Source: Paenibacillus rubinfantis
GTDB taxonomy: Bacteria; Bacillota; Bacilli; Paenibacillales; Paenibacillaceae
Reading direction: 5' to 3'
Length of the DNA stretch: 64,000 nt
Assembly: GCF_001486505.1 (NCBI RefSeq)
Contig: NZ_LN909066.1
Coordinates: 786,452-850,451 of the forward strand
Both the position numbers and the translations under genes were made by a program. The notes below the pieces were generated by a model. That model saw nothing but the letters and a program-made list of their open reading frames with translations, was not told the origin of the DNA and made no database searches. Shown here piece by piece: positions 16,017 through 25,355 of this stretch; positions within the stretch are counted from its first letter, which is position 1, and each line of letters starts with the position of its first letter.

Positions 16017-16943
16017 CTAAAACAACGCGTTATCCGCGTCGATCTTTTTGACGATCGCATTTGCCAGCATCACCAGCCCGAACCCAACAATCGACTGGTA
16101 CAATCCAGCTGCTGCCGACATCCCGATATCATTCACCTGCATGAGTGCACGGTACACATAAGTATCGATCGTTTGCGTCGTACTGTATAAAGCGCCTGCG
16201 TTCATCGGGACCTGATAGAAGAGACCGAAATCCGAATTAAAGATCCGTCCGATCGACATCAGAGTCAGAATGATGACGGTAGGCTTTAGAAGCGGCAGGG
16301 TAATTGTCCAAATCTGCTTCAATTTGCCCGCGCCGTCGATTTTGGCAGCCTCATAGATGCTCTTATCAATTCCGGCGATGAACGCAATGTAAACGATGGA
16401 GCCATAACCGGCCGTCTTCCACATCTGGATAATAACGAGCAGATACGGCCAATATTTCGGTTCGGAGTACCAATTGATCTCAGGAAGGCCCAGCGGACGC
16501 AAAATGGAATGATTGATAAATCCGCTGTCCGCGTTCAAGAACGCAAAGACCAAATAAGACAATACAACCATTGAAATCAAATTCGGCAGCACCAGCCCGG
16601 ATTGAAATAGCTTGGAGTAGGCCTTGCCGATCAGCTCCGACATAAAAATCGCGATGATGATCGAAAGGATGGTTCCAAACACGATAAAAGCAACGTTGTA
16701 CAACAGCGTGTTTCTCGTCATAATCCAGGCATCGGACGTCTGAAACAGGAATCTGAAATTGTCGAACCCGATCCAATCGCTCCGGAAGATCCCCTTGGCA
16801 TAGTCAATGTTCTTAAAGGCAATAAACACGCCAGCCATCGGAATGTAACTGTTCAAGATAAAATACAGCAGGCCTGGAGCCGCTAGCAGCAGCAGTGGGA
16901 GATTTTTCTTTAATCCTCTTGATCTCATCGTCTTGTTTGTCAT
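16017..16943 (-). CDS. Carbohydrate ABC importer permease, LplB type
   Basis: This 308-residue permease starts with the charged N-terminus and LPLLLLAAPGLLYFILNSYIPM of LplB/YteP proteins. The EAA loop is YEAAKIDGAGKLKQIWTITLPLLKP, and it ends IVKKIDADNALF, also typical. GGAGAG precedes ATG 16943. It forms the channel with the LplC partner and receives substrate from the lipoprotein encoded 25 bases upstream. Confidence 0.93.
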   Translation of the reverse strand: MTNKTMRSRGLKKNLPLLLLAAPGLLYFILNSYIPMAGVFIAFKNIDYAKGIFRSDWIGFDNFRFLFQTSDAWIMTRNTLLYNVAFIVFGTILSIIIAIFMSELIGKAYSKLFQSGLVLPNLISMVVLSYLVFAFLNADSGFINHSILRPLGLPEINWYSEPKYWPYLLVIIQMWKTAGYGSIVYIAFIAGIDKSIYEAAKIDGAGKLKQIWTITLPLLKPTVIILTLMSIGRIFNSDFGLFYQVPMNAGALYSTTQTIDTYVYRALMQVNDIGMSAAAGLYQSIVGFGLVMLANAIVKKIDADNALF

Positions 16944-16968
16944 AGCGGTTCTCTCCTACATTCCCGTT

Positions 16969-18516
16969 CTACTTCCCGTTAATTTGGGCGGCAATCCATT
17001 GATCCAGCTGTTCTTGCTTACTGCGGATAATATCCTCGGCACCCGCTTTGTTTAAGGCGTCAACAAATTTCGGGATCGTCGTGTCCGGATCCAGCACACC
17101 ACACATGAGTCCCGGCAAGAATTGATTCACCACGTTCGTGACTGCGCTCATCTGGGTTTTCACTTCACTTGGATCGAAGATAAAGCCGAAATACGGAGAT
17201 TTCTGGGTCTCTTTATTCTCTTGCAGCTTGAGCTCGACGTCAGACCAATTAACGCCTTCTAATTGGTATTGCAGCGATTCAGACCCAACGATCCCGGTGC
17301 TGAGCATGGCGGTGTAACCAACTGTGTTGGCATCCTTGCCATCCGGGTATTTCACGTGGTGCTCGTCCACCTTCACATAATCTTCGCCTTCGATCCCGTA
17401 AAGAATCGTATTGATCAGCTGTTCATCGGTGTACAGCAGGTTCAGGAATTTCACTGCGGCCTCCGGAGCTTTGGTTGTACTCGACACCATCCAGCTGACC
17501 ATATTCACGGCCCCGGTTTCAAAATAATAAGGAGCGATCCGTTTCATCTCTAGATTTTTCCCGGTTTGGGCACTTAAGGCTTTAGCTGCTTCCAGACCGC
17601 TGTATCCGCCCATAAAGGAGAAGCCGCGCCCGGATGTGATCAGGTCGGAAGCGGTGATCGATGTAGTCGCCGCATCCTTCTCCAGATACCCTTTATTAAA
17701 CCAATCCCTCATCATCATGGCGCCTTCCTTGAACAATTCCGTCTCATAGAAGTTGCGCACTTTACCCTCATCGCCAACGACAACCCCGATTCCGGTGGTG
17801 TCCGACAAGAAGTCAACTTGATGAGAGCCTTTTAACAGCAGCAGAAGCGAGGTATCACTTGGGTTCACATTAATCGGACCAAACGGAACGGAATCCGGAT
17901 GTTTCTGCTTAACCGCTTCGAAGATCGCCGGCAAATCATTTACCGAGCGGATATCCTCCGCCGTGAATCCCGCTTCGTTCAGCATGTCCGCGTTGTAAAC
18001 GAAGTTCGTTGGGATCGACATGCCCTTATTCACGGGGATCCCGTAGATATGTCCATTTAATGTAGTCGCTTTCAACATGTCAGGGCCGAAGTCCTTATCT
18101 AGAATGGCAGTGAGTTCTTTGCCATACTCGGGAAGCAATTCCTCCAATGGATAGACCTGATTTTTGGACACGTAGCTAGTGAATTGTCCTAGCGTCGTAA
18201 ATAAATCCATTTGTTCTCCGCTCTGCAGCGCCAAATTCACTTTCTGAGCGTAATCAACCGGACCATAGACTTTGTAATCCACTTCTACGCCGATCTTTGG
18301 GATTGTGATTTCATTGATTGCATCCGTGATCCGTCCCAGATTATCGGGGATTTGATTAAACGAAGGCATCGCAAACACAATCTTCTCCACTTTGGCCTCG
18401 GCGCCATCGCCCGTATTCGTCTTGCTCTCGTTAGAATCCTTGCCGCACGCTGCCAGAATCGAGCTGCACAGCATCGCGGATAACAACAACAGGACCATTC
18501 TTTGTTTTCTCTTCAT
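16969..18516 (-). CDS. Lpl-type extracellular solute-binding lipoprotein
   Basis: This 515-residue binding protein begins with a lipoprotein signal ending LAAC (Cys24), followed by GKDSNESKTNTGDG. Its length of just over 500 residues and the C-terminal pattern with DPDTTIPKFVDALNKAGAEDIIRSKQEQLDQWIAAQ are typical of LplA/YtcQ proteins, which bind oligosaccharides from polysaccharide breakdown. GGGGGAGT precedes ATG 18516. It is the first importer gene after the response regulator, which is the likely activator of its promoter. Confidence 0.92.
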   Translation of the reverse strand: MKRKQRMVLLLLSAMLCSSILAACGKDSNESKTNTGDGAEAKVEKIVFAMPSFNQIPDNLGRITDAINEITIPKIGVEVDYKVYGPVDYAQKVNLALQSGEQMDLFTTLGQFTSYVSKNQVYPLEELLPEYGKELTAILDKDFGPDMLKATTLNGHIYGIPVNKGMSIPTNFVYNADMLNEAGFTAEDIRSVNDLPAIFEAVKQKHPDSVPFGPINVNPSDTSLLLLLKGSHQVDFLSDTTGIGVVVGDEGKVRNFYETELFKEGAMMMRDWFNKGYLEKDAATTSITASDLITSGRGFSFMGGYSGLEAAKALSAQTGKNLEMKRIAPYYFETGAVNMVSWMVSSTTKAPEAAVKFLNLLYTDEQLINTILYGIEGEDYVKVDEHHVKYPDGKDANTVGYTAMLSTGIVGSESLQYQLEGVNWSDVELKLQENKETQKSPYFGFIFDPSEVKTQMSAVTNVVNQFLPGLMCGVLDPDTTIPKFVDALNKAGAEDIIRSKQEQLDQWIAAQINGK

Positions 18517-18604
18517 CTCTTCTTACTCCCCCATTCTTGTGGTTTCGTTATCAGTCTATCGTTTTGAACGGGGCTTCTCTTTCAATAAACCGAGATCTTC
18601 TTTT

Positions 18605-18630
18605 AAAAAAAAGCTTAGTTCCCTGAGCTC
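18605..18630 (-). terminator. Weak terminator after the response regulator gene
   Basis: On the minus strand GAGCT (18630-18626) can pair with AGCTT (18615-18611), followed directly by a run of nine T. The stem is only five pairs with one G-U, so termination is probably partial. It separates the two-component genes from the importer genes. Confidence 0.4.
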
Positions 18631-18631
18631 C

Positions 18632-20227
18632 TTAATCCTCCAGTTTATGTTTAGCCCGATAGGCGTTTGGGGACTCCCCCGTCAATTTCTTGAACACCGT
18701 AGAGAAATACGACAGGTTGTCGAATCCAGTATCCGCCGCAATCATGCCTATGCTTACGGGGCGTTCCGCCAACATCCGTTTGGCCATTTCAATGCGATAG
18801 GCATTTAAATATTCAATGATCGACATGCCTGTTTCGATTTTGAAGGTTTTGGACAAATAATCCGGTGTTAAAAAAACGCTGGCTGCCACATCATCACGGC
18901 TGATATCCCAGTGGTAGTTCTCATGTATGAACCGTTTCGCCCGCTCGACAACGCTCTCGGATTGTAACGTTTCTTTCAGCGTTTCAATCGCCTTTTCCGT
19001 CATCAAATGCGCCCATTTCATGAAATCAAACACGCTGTGGTCGGATCGTTGGAGCAGACCTTTGGCAATGTCATCCGCGAATAGCCGATGAGCTTGAATA
19101 TTATTTTGTGCCAAGAACGCATAAACCACCTGGAGGAAATCCTCACGTACGGAATGGAGCGTAGCTGCATCCAGCATGTTCTGCGCGGCAAGCCGTTCGA
19201 GCGTTAGCTTCAAGCGTTTGACGATTTGCATCTTATCCTTCTGAGCGAACAGCAGCGTATATAAGCGGGTGTCCAGGGCAAACGGCTCCGTGGTGTTATA
19301 CTGGAACCGGTCATTTTGAAAGTGGACGATCCCTCTGAAGATTAGATTCGAAGCATCTATCTGTTCCATCTTCACCTTGCATTGGGCCAATTGGGAGATC
19401 TCCTTCTCCTCGCTGATATAACATGTGGCCGTACATTTGAAGTATTGCTTGCATAACCGGACGAGCTGCTCACCGCTTGCTTTCAGTTGATGCGGTTCGG
19501 TCCCGCCATCCAGAATGATCGCGTGGTAGATCTGATTGTTCTGTTTATAGGGGATCACGCGATCGGGGTTGGGACTATCGAACATAATCTCGGATCCGAG
19601 GTTGGACAAGGCGTAGTGAAACATGCTGGTGTTCCAACGTTCATCGATTTCGGATGCCGCAACGCTCACAAGAACCAGAATGAATTTTTGCTCTACGGAG
19701 AAGGACAAGTCCCTCTTCTGAATTTCCCTTTGGATTAAATCCTCTCTCGTGGAGAGTGTAGAGGACAAAACATCGCTCCAGAAGCCCTTCTCCACCAAGT
19801 CCTTATTCCGCAACCAAGCCAACCCGTGCCTGCTGAATTCCCCTAATGTTCTCCGCCGTTTCAGCGCCTCAAGTGAACGAAGCAGCGCTTCATCCAGCTT
19901 TGATTCGTCAAGCGGTTTAATCAGGTAAGAATCCGCATTATAGGTCAAGGCCGTCGAAGCGAAAGCGAAGCTCTCATGGCAAGTGAAGAAGATAAAGGCG
20001 CAATCGCAGCCTTGCTCACGTACCCATTGAATCATTTCAAGGCCTGTCCCCCGGGGCATTTCAATATCACAAATGATCAAGTCCGGCGGGCCGCCTTCGA
20101 AGCAGGACTTGGCCTCCAGAATATTATGCGCTTCCAGCACCTGCGAGAAGCCGTAATCGTCCCAGCGAATGATATCCCGAAGCACTTCGACAGTAGGGAT
20201 GTCGTCATCGATAAGTAAGCAGCGCAT
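18632..20227 (-). CDS. YesN-type response regulator with AraC DNA-binding domain
   Basis: This 531-residue protein has a receiver domain at 1-120, with acidic residues IDDD near the start, phospho-acceptor Asp54 in IICDIEMP and Lys in YLIKPLDES. A long middle region (about 130-420) has no recognised domain. The C-terminal AraC module (about 430-528) ends IAADTGFDNLSYFSTVFKKLTGESPNAYR. The partner kinase gene lies 13 bases upstream. It presumably activates the importer operon directly downstream when the kinase senses an extracellular sugar. Confidence 0.93.
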   Translation of the reverse strand: MRCLLIDDDIPTVEVLRDIIRWDDYGFSQVLEAHNILEAKSCFEGGPPDLIICDIEMPRGTGLEMIQWVREQGCDCAFIFFTCHESFAFASTALTYNADSYLIKPLDESKLDEALLRSLEALKRRRTLGEFSRHGLAWLRNKDLVEKGFWSDVLSSTLSTREDLIQREIQKRDLSFSVEQKFILVLVSVAASEIDERWNTSMFHYALSNLGSEIMFDSPNPDRVIPYKQNNQIYHAIILDGGTEPHQLKASGEQLVRLCKQYFKCTATCYISEEKEISQLAQCKVKMEQIDASNLIFRGIVHFQNDRFQYNTTEPFALDTRLYTLLFAQKDKMQIVKRLKLTLERLAAQNMLDAATLHSVREDFLQVVYAFLAQNNIQAHRLFADDIAKGLLQRSDHSVFDFMKWAHLMTEKAIETLKETLQSESVVERAKRFIHENYHWDISRDDVAASVFLTPDYLSKTFKIETGMSIIEYLNAYRIEMAKRMLAERPVSIGMIAADTGFDNLSYFSTVFKKLTGESPNAYRAKHKLED

Positions 20228-20240
20228 CGTTACACCTCTC

Positions 20241-21965
20241 TTATGAAGTCATTTCTTCGTCGCCTTCCATCGGAATGAAGACCTCGACCCTCGCTCCCAG
20301 CGGTTCAGCATTGGACAGTTTCAACAGATCGTCGCGTTTATACAGCAATTGAAGCGTTCGCCGGATATTGGAGATTCCAACTTGACCGCTTGCTTCAGCC
20401 GGCTCCAAGCTTGAATCCCCCTTGGCTTGCAGCACGCTTGGCGGGAATCCTCCGCCGCTATCCTCAATTGAGATATGAAGATAGGGCTTGTCCTCGATCT
20501 CGACCAAGCTGGTCCGGATGAAGATCGATAACATTTCACCATAAGTCAGCGCATGCTTAAAAATGTTCTCGACGAAGGTTTGAACCAAGAACTGAGGGAT
20601 ATGGATTCGCGCCGTGGCTGTATCGATATCCGTCATGCAGAAAATTTGGTCGGGGTTTCGAATTTCTTGCATGCGCACGTAATTGTCCACATGATTCATC
20701 TCTTCCTCAAGCGGTACCAGGACAAGTCCACCCTTGAACATATATCGTAAATGCTGAGACAGCAGCTGAATCAACATTCGGATTTCTTCATTTTTGTTTT
20801 GGTAGGTCAAGCTGTTGATCGTGGAGATCGCATTCAGGAAAAAGTGAGGCCGAATCTGCATTTGCAGGTATTTAAGTTCCGTGCGGCTCCGCTCAATTTT
20901 TTCCTCATACGTATGGATTTTTAAATCGGTAATCTCGCGAACCATGGAATCAAAGGAATGAAACAATTTCATGAACTCGATGGAAAAATGTCCGGATGGT
21001 TCCGGGAAGCTCGTTCTTCCCTTTTCCACGTCTTTGGCCGCCTTTACCAATTCCAACACCGGCTGTAAAATGTCCCTGGCTAGAAGCCTCAGCACCAGGG
21101 GGATCGCCACCACCGAAATTACGGCCAAGGAGATAATGATCCATTGAATCAGCTTAAGGCCCGAGAAAATACTTTGCTTCGCCATCATATGGGTAATTTC
21201 ACCAAATTCGGCGATCGGTTCAGAAATAAACAGATAACTCTTCTTATACCGCTCCTTCAAATCCGACAGTGATAATGCGGCTTCCAACAGGCTTCCATCG
21301 GTCGAAGCCAGAATACCTCCTTCCCTAGCGCTCAGAAGGGTGGGACCAAGCTCTTGTCCTTCTCCGCTGGCGACGGCTAGCAAGGAATCGGCTTTGACGA
21401 ACGTGCCGAAGCTGACCTTCTCATAGGTGATGTATCGAAACAAATAATGCGCACCTTGAACTTCGAAATCCGTCCATTCATCAAGGGACCGATCCCGATC
21501 GGGGAGAAAATCATGCTCCTTCAAGAAGTCTACGAGCTCCAGCTTGTCCTCGGATCGGGTTCGATTTCCGAACTGAATCAGCGTCGCCCCATCTTCCGGC
21601 AATTTGATAAATACCCCGTCGCTGGAATCATTGTTCGACGTTTTGGCCTTCAGGGCATCCAGCAAATCCATTTCTCTGAAGTAGCGGTCGCTCCCGATCA
21701 GGTGTTCAAATTCCACCGCGGCATCAACCTGGTTCTCGAACACCTCGGTCAGGTCTTTGGCATACAGGTTCAACTTGCTGTGAATGTTCTCTACGTAGAT
21801 TCCCAGCGTATTGCGCGAATTGCTAATCGATTGGGTACGAACCACTTCCAGCGAATAAATGTTGCTAAGCAGTAATACCGAGAATAGAATCACCAGGATA
21901 ATCGTGAATGGAACGATAAACCTGAATACGATGCTTTTTCTAGTAAACAATCCTCCGGCTTTCAT
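20241..21965 (-). CDS. YesM-type sensor histidine kinase
   Basis: This 574-residue kinase has a membrane helix at about 15-35, an extracellular sensor region (about 36-265), a second helix (about 270-292) and a HAMP linker. The His_kinase domain carries the phospho-acceptor in YLQMQIRPHFFLNAISTINSL, and the ATPase part has QTFVENIFKHAL, EDSGGGFPP and GISNIRRTLQLLY. The start is ATG 21965, seven bases after GGAAGAGG; a TTG precedes it directly. The extracellular domain may bind the ligand itself or sense the loaded binding protein. Confidence 0.92.
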   Translation of the reverse strand: MKAGGLFTRKSIVFRFIVPFTIILVILFSVLLLSNIYSLEVVRTQSISNSRNTLGIYVENIHSKLNLYAKDLTEVFENQVDAAVEFEHLIGSDRYFREMDLLDALKAKTSNNDSSDGVFIKLPEDGATLIQFGNRTRSEDKLELVDFLKEHDFLPDRDRSLDEWTDFEVQGAHYLFRYITYEKVSFGTFVKADSLLAVASGEGQELGPTLLSAREGGILASTDGSLLEAALSLSDLKERYKKSYLFISEPIAEFGEITHMMAKQSIFSGLKLIQWIIISLAVISVVAIPLVLRLLARDILQPVLELVKAAKDVEKGRTSFPEPSGHFSIEFMKLFHSFDSMVREITDLKIHTYEEKIERSRTELKYLQMQIRPHFFLNAISTINSLTYQNKNEEIRMLIQLLSQHLRYMFKGGLVLVPLEEEMNHVDNYVRMQEIRNPDQIFCMTDIDTATARIHIPQFLVQTFVENIFKHALTYGEMLSIFIRTSLVEIEDKPYLHISIEDSGGGFPPSVLQAKGDSSLEPAEASGQVGISNIRRTLQLLYKRDDLLKLSNAEPLGARVEVFIPMEGDEEMTS

Positions 21966-22011
21966 CAAGCATCCTCTTCCTTTATCTGGGCGATGGTTCG
22001 AATAAGGGATG

Positions 22012-22062
22012 CCCCCGAAGCGGGAGCAAACCGGCCGACAGGCCGCAGCTCACTTCAGGGGC
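22012..22062 (-). other. Long GC-rich hairpin after the esterase gene
   Basis: CCCCGAAG near 22013-22020 pairs with CTTC-A-GGGG (22053-22061), GAGC with GCTC, and an inner CGGCC/GGCCG stem closes the loop. It lies about 20 bases after the stop of the upstream minus-strand esterase gene. No T-run follows on either strand. It may be an RNA-stabilising or weak terminating structure at the end of the sucrose-phosphorylase operon. Confidence 0.45.
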
Positions 22063-22081
22063 AGATGAGACAGGAGACGAA

Positions 22082-22891
22082 TCAGTTGACGGACTCTGGA
22101 TCGGTGACAGCCCACGCTATAGCCGGACCGATATACTCATTCCAGAAATTCCAGTCATGCGTCCCTGCGCTTTCAATATAGTGATGAAGAATTTCCTCTT
22201 GAGTTAAATAATCATGGAACCGCCGGTTTACGTCAAGCAAAAAGTCCTCACTGCCGCATGCCATGTAAATCTCTGGAATAAGCGTGCCACGTTCCTTTAA
22301 TTGCTTCGTTTGCGCTTCGGGGTCCTTGTCACTTCCGAGCAGTTGGTTCAAATCCCCGAAGACGCGCTTGTAGTAATTGTAGTCGGCGATGACATCCTGA
22401 TAGTCAGGGGATACTCCGGCTATGGTATACGGAATGAGTGCGGAGGAGAGCGCGATGATCCGGCCGAACTGGTCGGGATACTTCAAACCGTTTCGTATCG
22501 CTCCATATCCGCCCATCGAAAGTCCACCGATGATCGTATCCTTCCGATCTGTGGATAGCGGGAACATCAAACGCGTGAACTGAATCAGTTCCCTGCCCAG
22601 GAATTCCCCGTACAGCTGACCCTTGTCCTCATCGTCCAAGTAGAAATGATTTTCTCCCGAAGGCATAAATACGGCGATGTTGTATTGATCGGACAATTCC
22701 CGAATCCGGGAGAAATGAATCCAATCGGTATGATTACCGGAATACCCATGCAGCAAATATAACGCTTTTAAGGGCTTGGCTCCCTTCTCAGGTTGACCCG
22801 GAACCGGCGGGGTGTCCAAGGGAAGCAACGCGCTGAACGTGACTTCCCTTCTCATCGATTTCGAGAAAAATTGGACCTGTAACATAGCCAT
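22082..22891 (-). CDS. Cytoplasmic esterase, esterase D/tributyrin esterase type
   Basis: This 269-residue alpha/beta hydrolase has the oxyanion stretch LYLLHGYSGNHTDW, the nucleophile Ser125 in GGLSMGGYGA and a late His in SAGTHDWNFW. It belongs to the putative-esterase family (PF00756) that includes tributyrin esterase EstA, S-formylglutathione hydrolase and feruloyl esterases. There is no signal peptide, so it acts inside the cell. It is the last gene of a unit with sucrose phosphorylase and two more hydrolases, which suggests removal of acyl groups from an imported sugar ester (inference). Confidence 0.85.
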   Translation of the reverse strand: MAMLQVQFFSKSMRREVTFSALLPLDTPPVPGQPEKGAKPLKALYLLHGYSGNHTDWIHFSRIRELSDQYNIAVFMPSGENHFYLDDEDKGQLYGEFLGRELIQFTRLMFPLSTDRKDTIIGGLSMGGYGAIRNGLKYPDQFGRIIALSSALIPYTIAGVSPDYQDVIADYNYYKRVFGDLNQLLGSDKDPEAQTKQLKERGTLIPEIYMACGSEDFLLDVNRRFHDYLTQEEILHHYIESAGTHDWNFWNEYIGPAIAWAVTDPESVN

Positions 22892-22921
22892 GCTGCGTCC
22901 CTCCTTGTGTATTGAAAAAAA

Positions 22922-24385
22922 TTAAATCCGATATTCGGTCAATAGTCCGTGCTCGTCGATGTACTCAATCATCGATTGATTCGTTTTCAAATCGACGATG
23001 AGCAAACAACTTTTGTCTTCCCGGCTCCAACGCAATCGGATCTCGCTGTCCGGCGATTCCAACACGTGAAACTCCCCGTCAAAAGCCGGATAGGTGTTGC
23101 GGAAACGAATCAACTGCAGCAGCCGTTGTACCACCTCCGCCCCCAAAGCCAGATTCATTTCCTCTATCGTATAATTGTGCCGGTTGATCTCCCTGCCTTC
23201 CCCCGTCTCCTTTACACGGTCCATATCGTTCGCACCCGCAAATAATCCGGTATAGTACACCTGCGGTATCCCAGGGGTAAAGAACTGAATCGCTCTCGCG
23301 GCCAGGTAAGCATCATCGTCTTCCCCCAGCGCGCTATAGTAAGTACAACGGATCTGGTGAACGTCAAATCCATCCGCCGCCTTATGCTCGTCGGAGAGAA
23401 TCAGACTCAGGTTAGCCCCTCTTTGCACGCAAATCTCCACAAGCTTTCGCGCCGATTCGGTGTCTATAAGCTCGTCCAAATCAGGCTTAACCGGGATCCC
23501 ATCATGGCAATCCAGCATGGTAAATTGCTTGTGCGGACGAATGGTCAGATAACGGCTAAGTTCAGTGGCATTTTTCGTAAGGAGCGCTTCGAGAATACGA
23601 TAAGGCAGGATGAAGTCATAAATCCAGAAACCGCGCTCCGCCAGTTTAAATTGTGTCGAGTAATGCGCATGAACCTCCGGTAACAGTTCGAGGTCGAGCG
23701 AATCCGCTAACGCCTTGACCTCATCGAGGAAATCGTAGATGTCCGGCTCTACAAAGAAACAGCTGGTTCCCAGCTTTTTAATGACATACCCAACGGCGTC
23801 CAGTCGTACGATTTTGACATTCTGTTGTTTAAAATTCTCAAAGAAGGCGCGCAAGAGCTGCCTTGTTTGCGGTGAACGAACGTCCAAATCAATTTGCTCC
23901 GACGGATCCGTCTTACCAAATGTTGTCCACACGCGCTCCTCTTTGCCGCCGGCTTCAAACGTTGAATAAGGCCGTTGACGGCGTAGAAACATTTGATCAA
24001 TGTCCGCTTGAACCGGTTCTCCATTCTCCCACACTTTATCCAAAGTAAGAAACAAATCGGCATACTCGGACGACCGGCCCTTCTCCAGGAAATCCTGAAA
24101 ATAAGGCGATTGCCTAGAAATATGATTCACCATCAAGTCGACCAAAACATCGAATTTCTCCCCGATCGCCCGAATGTCCCCCCACGTACCAAAGCTGGGT
24201 TCAATCTCCAGATACGTCAGCGGCGCGAAGCCGCGGTCGCCGGAAGAGGGGAAAGGGGGCAGGATATGAACGCCGCCGGCAAAGATATCGGAGAAATGCA
24301 CGGTCAGCATTTCGTTTAACGTCCGGAGGTCCCCGCCCATGGAATCGGGATACGTGATCAATTGAACTTTATTTTTCAGTGACAT
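22922..24385 (-). CDS. gtfA: Sucrose phosphorylase (GH13_18)
   Basis: This 487-residue enzyme splits sucrose with phosphate into alpha-glucose 1-phosphate and fructose. ILPPFPSSGDRGFAPLTY is the family signature. The nucleophile Asp196 (VRLDAVGY), acid/base Glu237 (LLPEVHAH) and stabiliser Asp295 (LDCHDGI) fall at the same numbers as in the Leuconostoc enzyme. GGAGGA precedes ATG 24385. The subfamily also contains sucrose-6-phosphate, glucosylglycerol and glucosylglycerate phosphorylases, so exact specificity is not proven; the PfkB sugar kinase next door favours sucrose. Cytoplasmic. Confidence 0.88.
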   Translation of the reverse strand: MSLKNKVQLITYPDSMGGDLRTLNEMLTVHFSDIFAGGVHILPPFPSSGDRGFAPLTYLEIEPSFGTWGDIRAIGEKFDVLVDLMVNHISRQSPYFQDFLEKGRSSEYADLFLTLDKVWENGEPVQADIDQMFLRRQRPYSTFEAGGKEERVWTTFGKTDPSEQIDLDVRSPQTRQLLRAFFENFKQQNVKIVRLDAVGYVIKKLGTSCFFVEPDIYDFLDEVKALADSLDLELLPEVHAHYSTQFKLAERGFWIYDFILPYRILEALLTKNATELSRYLTIRPHKQFTMLDCHDGIPVKPDLDELIDTESARKLVEICVQRGANLSLILSDEHKAADGFDVHQIRCTYYSALGEDDDAYLAARAIQFFTPGIPQVYYTGLFAGANDMDRVKETGEGREINRHNYTIEEMNLALGAEVVQRLLQLIRFRNTYPAFDGEFHVLESPDSEIRLRWSREDKSCLLIVDLKTNQSMIEYIDEHGLLTEYRI

Positions 24386-24397
24386 GCTTATGTCCTC

Positions 24398-25354
24398 CTA
24401 TAGTCCAAACTGTGCCTTTATGGATTCGAGTTTCGGCAGGTCGACCACGGCACCTAAACGCTTCAACTTGTAGGCGCTCACGGCAAAACCCAGATTCAAC
24501 GAATCCCTGACGGTGTAACCCTGAAGCAAGGCCGCATAAAATCCGGACCAAAACGCATCCCCGGCCCCCGTTGTGTCAACAACCTCGGTCGCCAGTGTCG
24601 AGAAGCTGACCGTCTCATTCCCATTAGATACGATCGCCCCTTGTTTCCCGAGCGTCATGATAACCAGCTTAGCGCCCAAACTTAAAAACCGCTCGATCTG
24701 CTTAAACGGATCCGCCTTACCAAACAACCGCTCCGCATCATCCTCTGAAGGCTTAATGATATCCACTTTAGGGATGATCGATTTCACGTACTCCACACCG
24801 TCTTCACCAGGCTGCCAAATCATTCGGTGATAGTTAGGGTCGAAACCAATCAACACCCCCCGTTTGCGGGCTTCCTCTATCACTCTTTCGATGACACGCC
24901 GGGAGGGCTCCCGTGAAATCGGCCAACACGAGAAGTGAACCGCTTTGGATTGTTCCAAGGCTTGCTCTAGCTTCGCGTCATAGGTCAGACGAAAGTCGGC
25001 ATCCCGATAGAAGATCGGGATTGGCGTAGCCTGACTCTTGGTCAGCACGACCAGGCTTGTTGCCGCATCCACTCGTTGAATACCGTCCGTGTTCATCCCA
25101 GCGGCTTTCAAGTGCTGGGTCAAATACGTACCCAGCCCATCGGTTCCAACGGCGGAGACCATCCGGGACCGAATCCCCAGCTTGCTGGCATTGATCGCGA
25201 TGTTTGAGGGCGAGCCGCCGGGGAACCGGGTGTATCCATCTCCCTGGGACTCCTCTCCGTACTCATTAGAGATCATGTCAACGAGCAACTCGCCGATGGT
25301 CAAAAGGTCATTGGGTGCAGCTTTAAACGTGAATTGATCCTTAAGATGTATCAT
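24398..25354 (-). CDS. PfkB-family sugar kinase, probable fructokinase
   Basis: This 318-residue kinase has the N-terminal PfkB motif FPGGSPSNIAINASKLG and the C-terminal motif TTGAGDAFWSGFYAALL with the catalytic Asp. It would phosphorylate the fructose released by sucrose phosphorylase, sending it to glycolysis. Its stop lies 12 bases before the phosphorylase start, and its own start lies one base after the stop of the upstream hydrolase, so expression is tightly linked. It could act on another ketose; context favours fructose. Confidence 0.87.
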   Translation of the reverse strand: MIHLKDQFTFKAAPNDLLTIGELLVDMISNEYGEESQGDGYTRFPGGSPSNIAINASKLGIRSRMVSAVGTDGLGTYLTQHLKAAGMNTDGIQRVDAATSLVVLTKSQATPIPIFYRDADFRLTYDAKLEQALEQSKAVHFSCWPISREPSRRVIERVIEEARKRGVLIGFDPNYHRMIWQPGEDGVEYVKSIIPKVDIIKPSEDDAERLFGKADPFKQIERFLSLGAKLVIMTLGKQGAIVSNGNETVSFSTLATEVVDTTGAGDAFWSGFYAALLQGYTVRDSLNLGFAVSAYKLKRLGAVVDLPKLESIKAQFGL

Positions 25355-25355
25355 G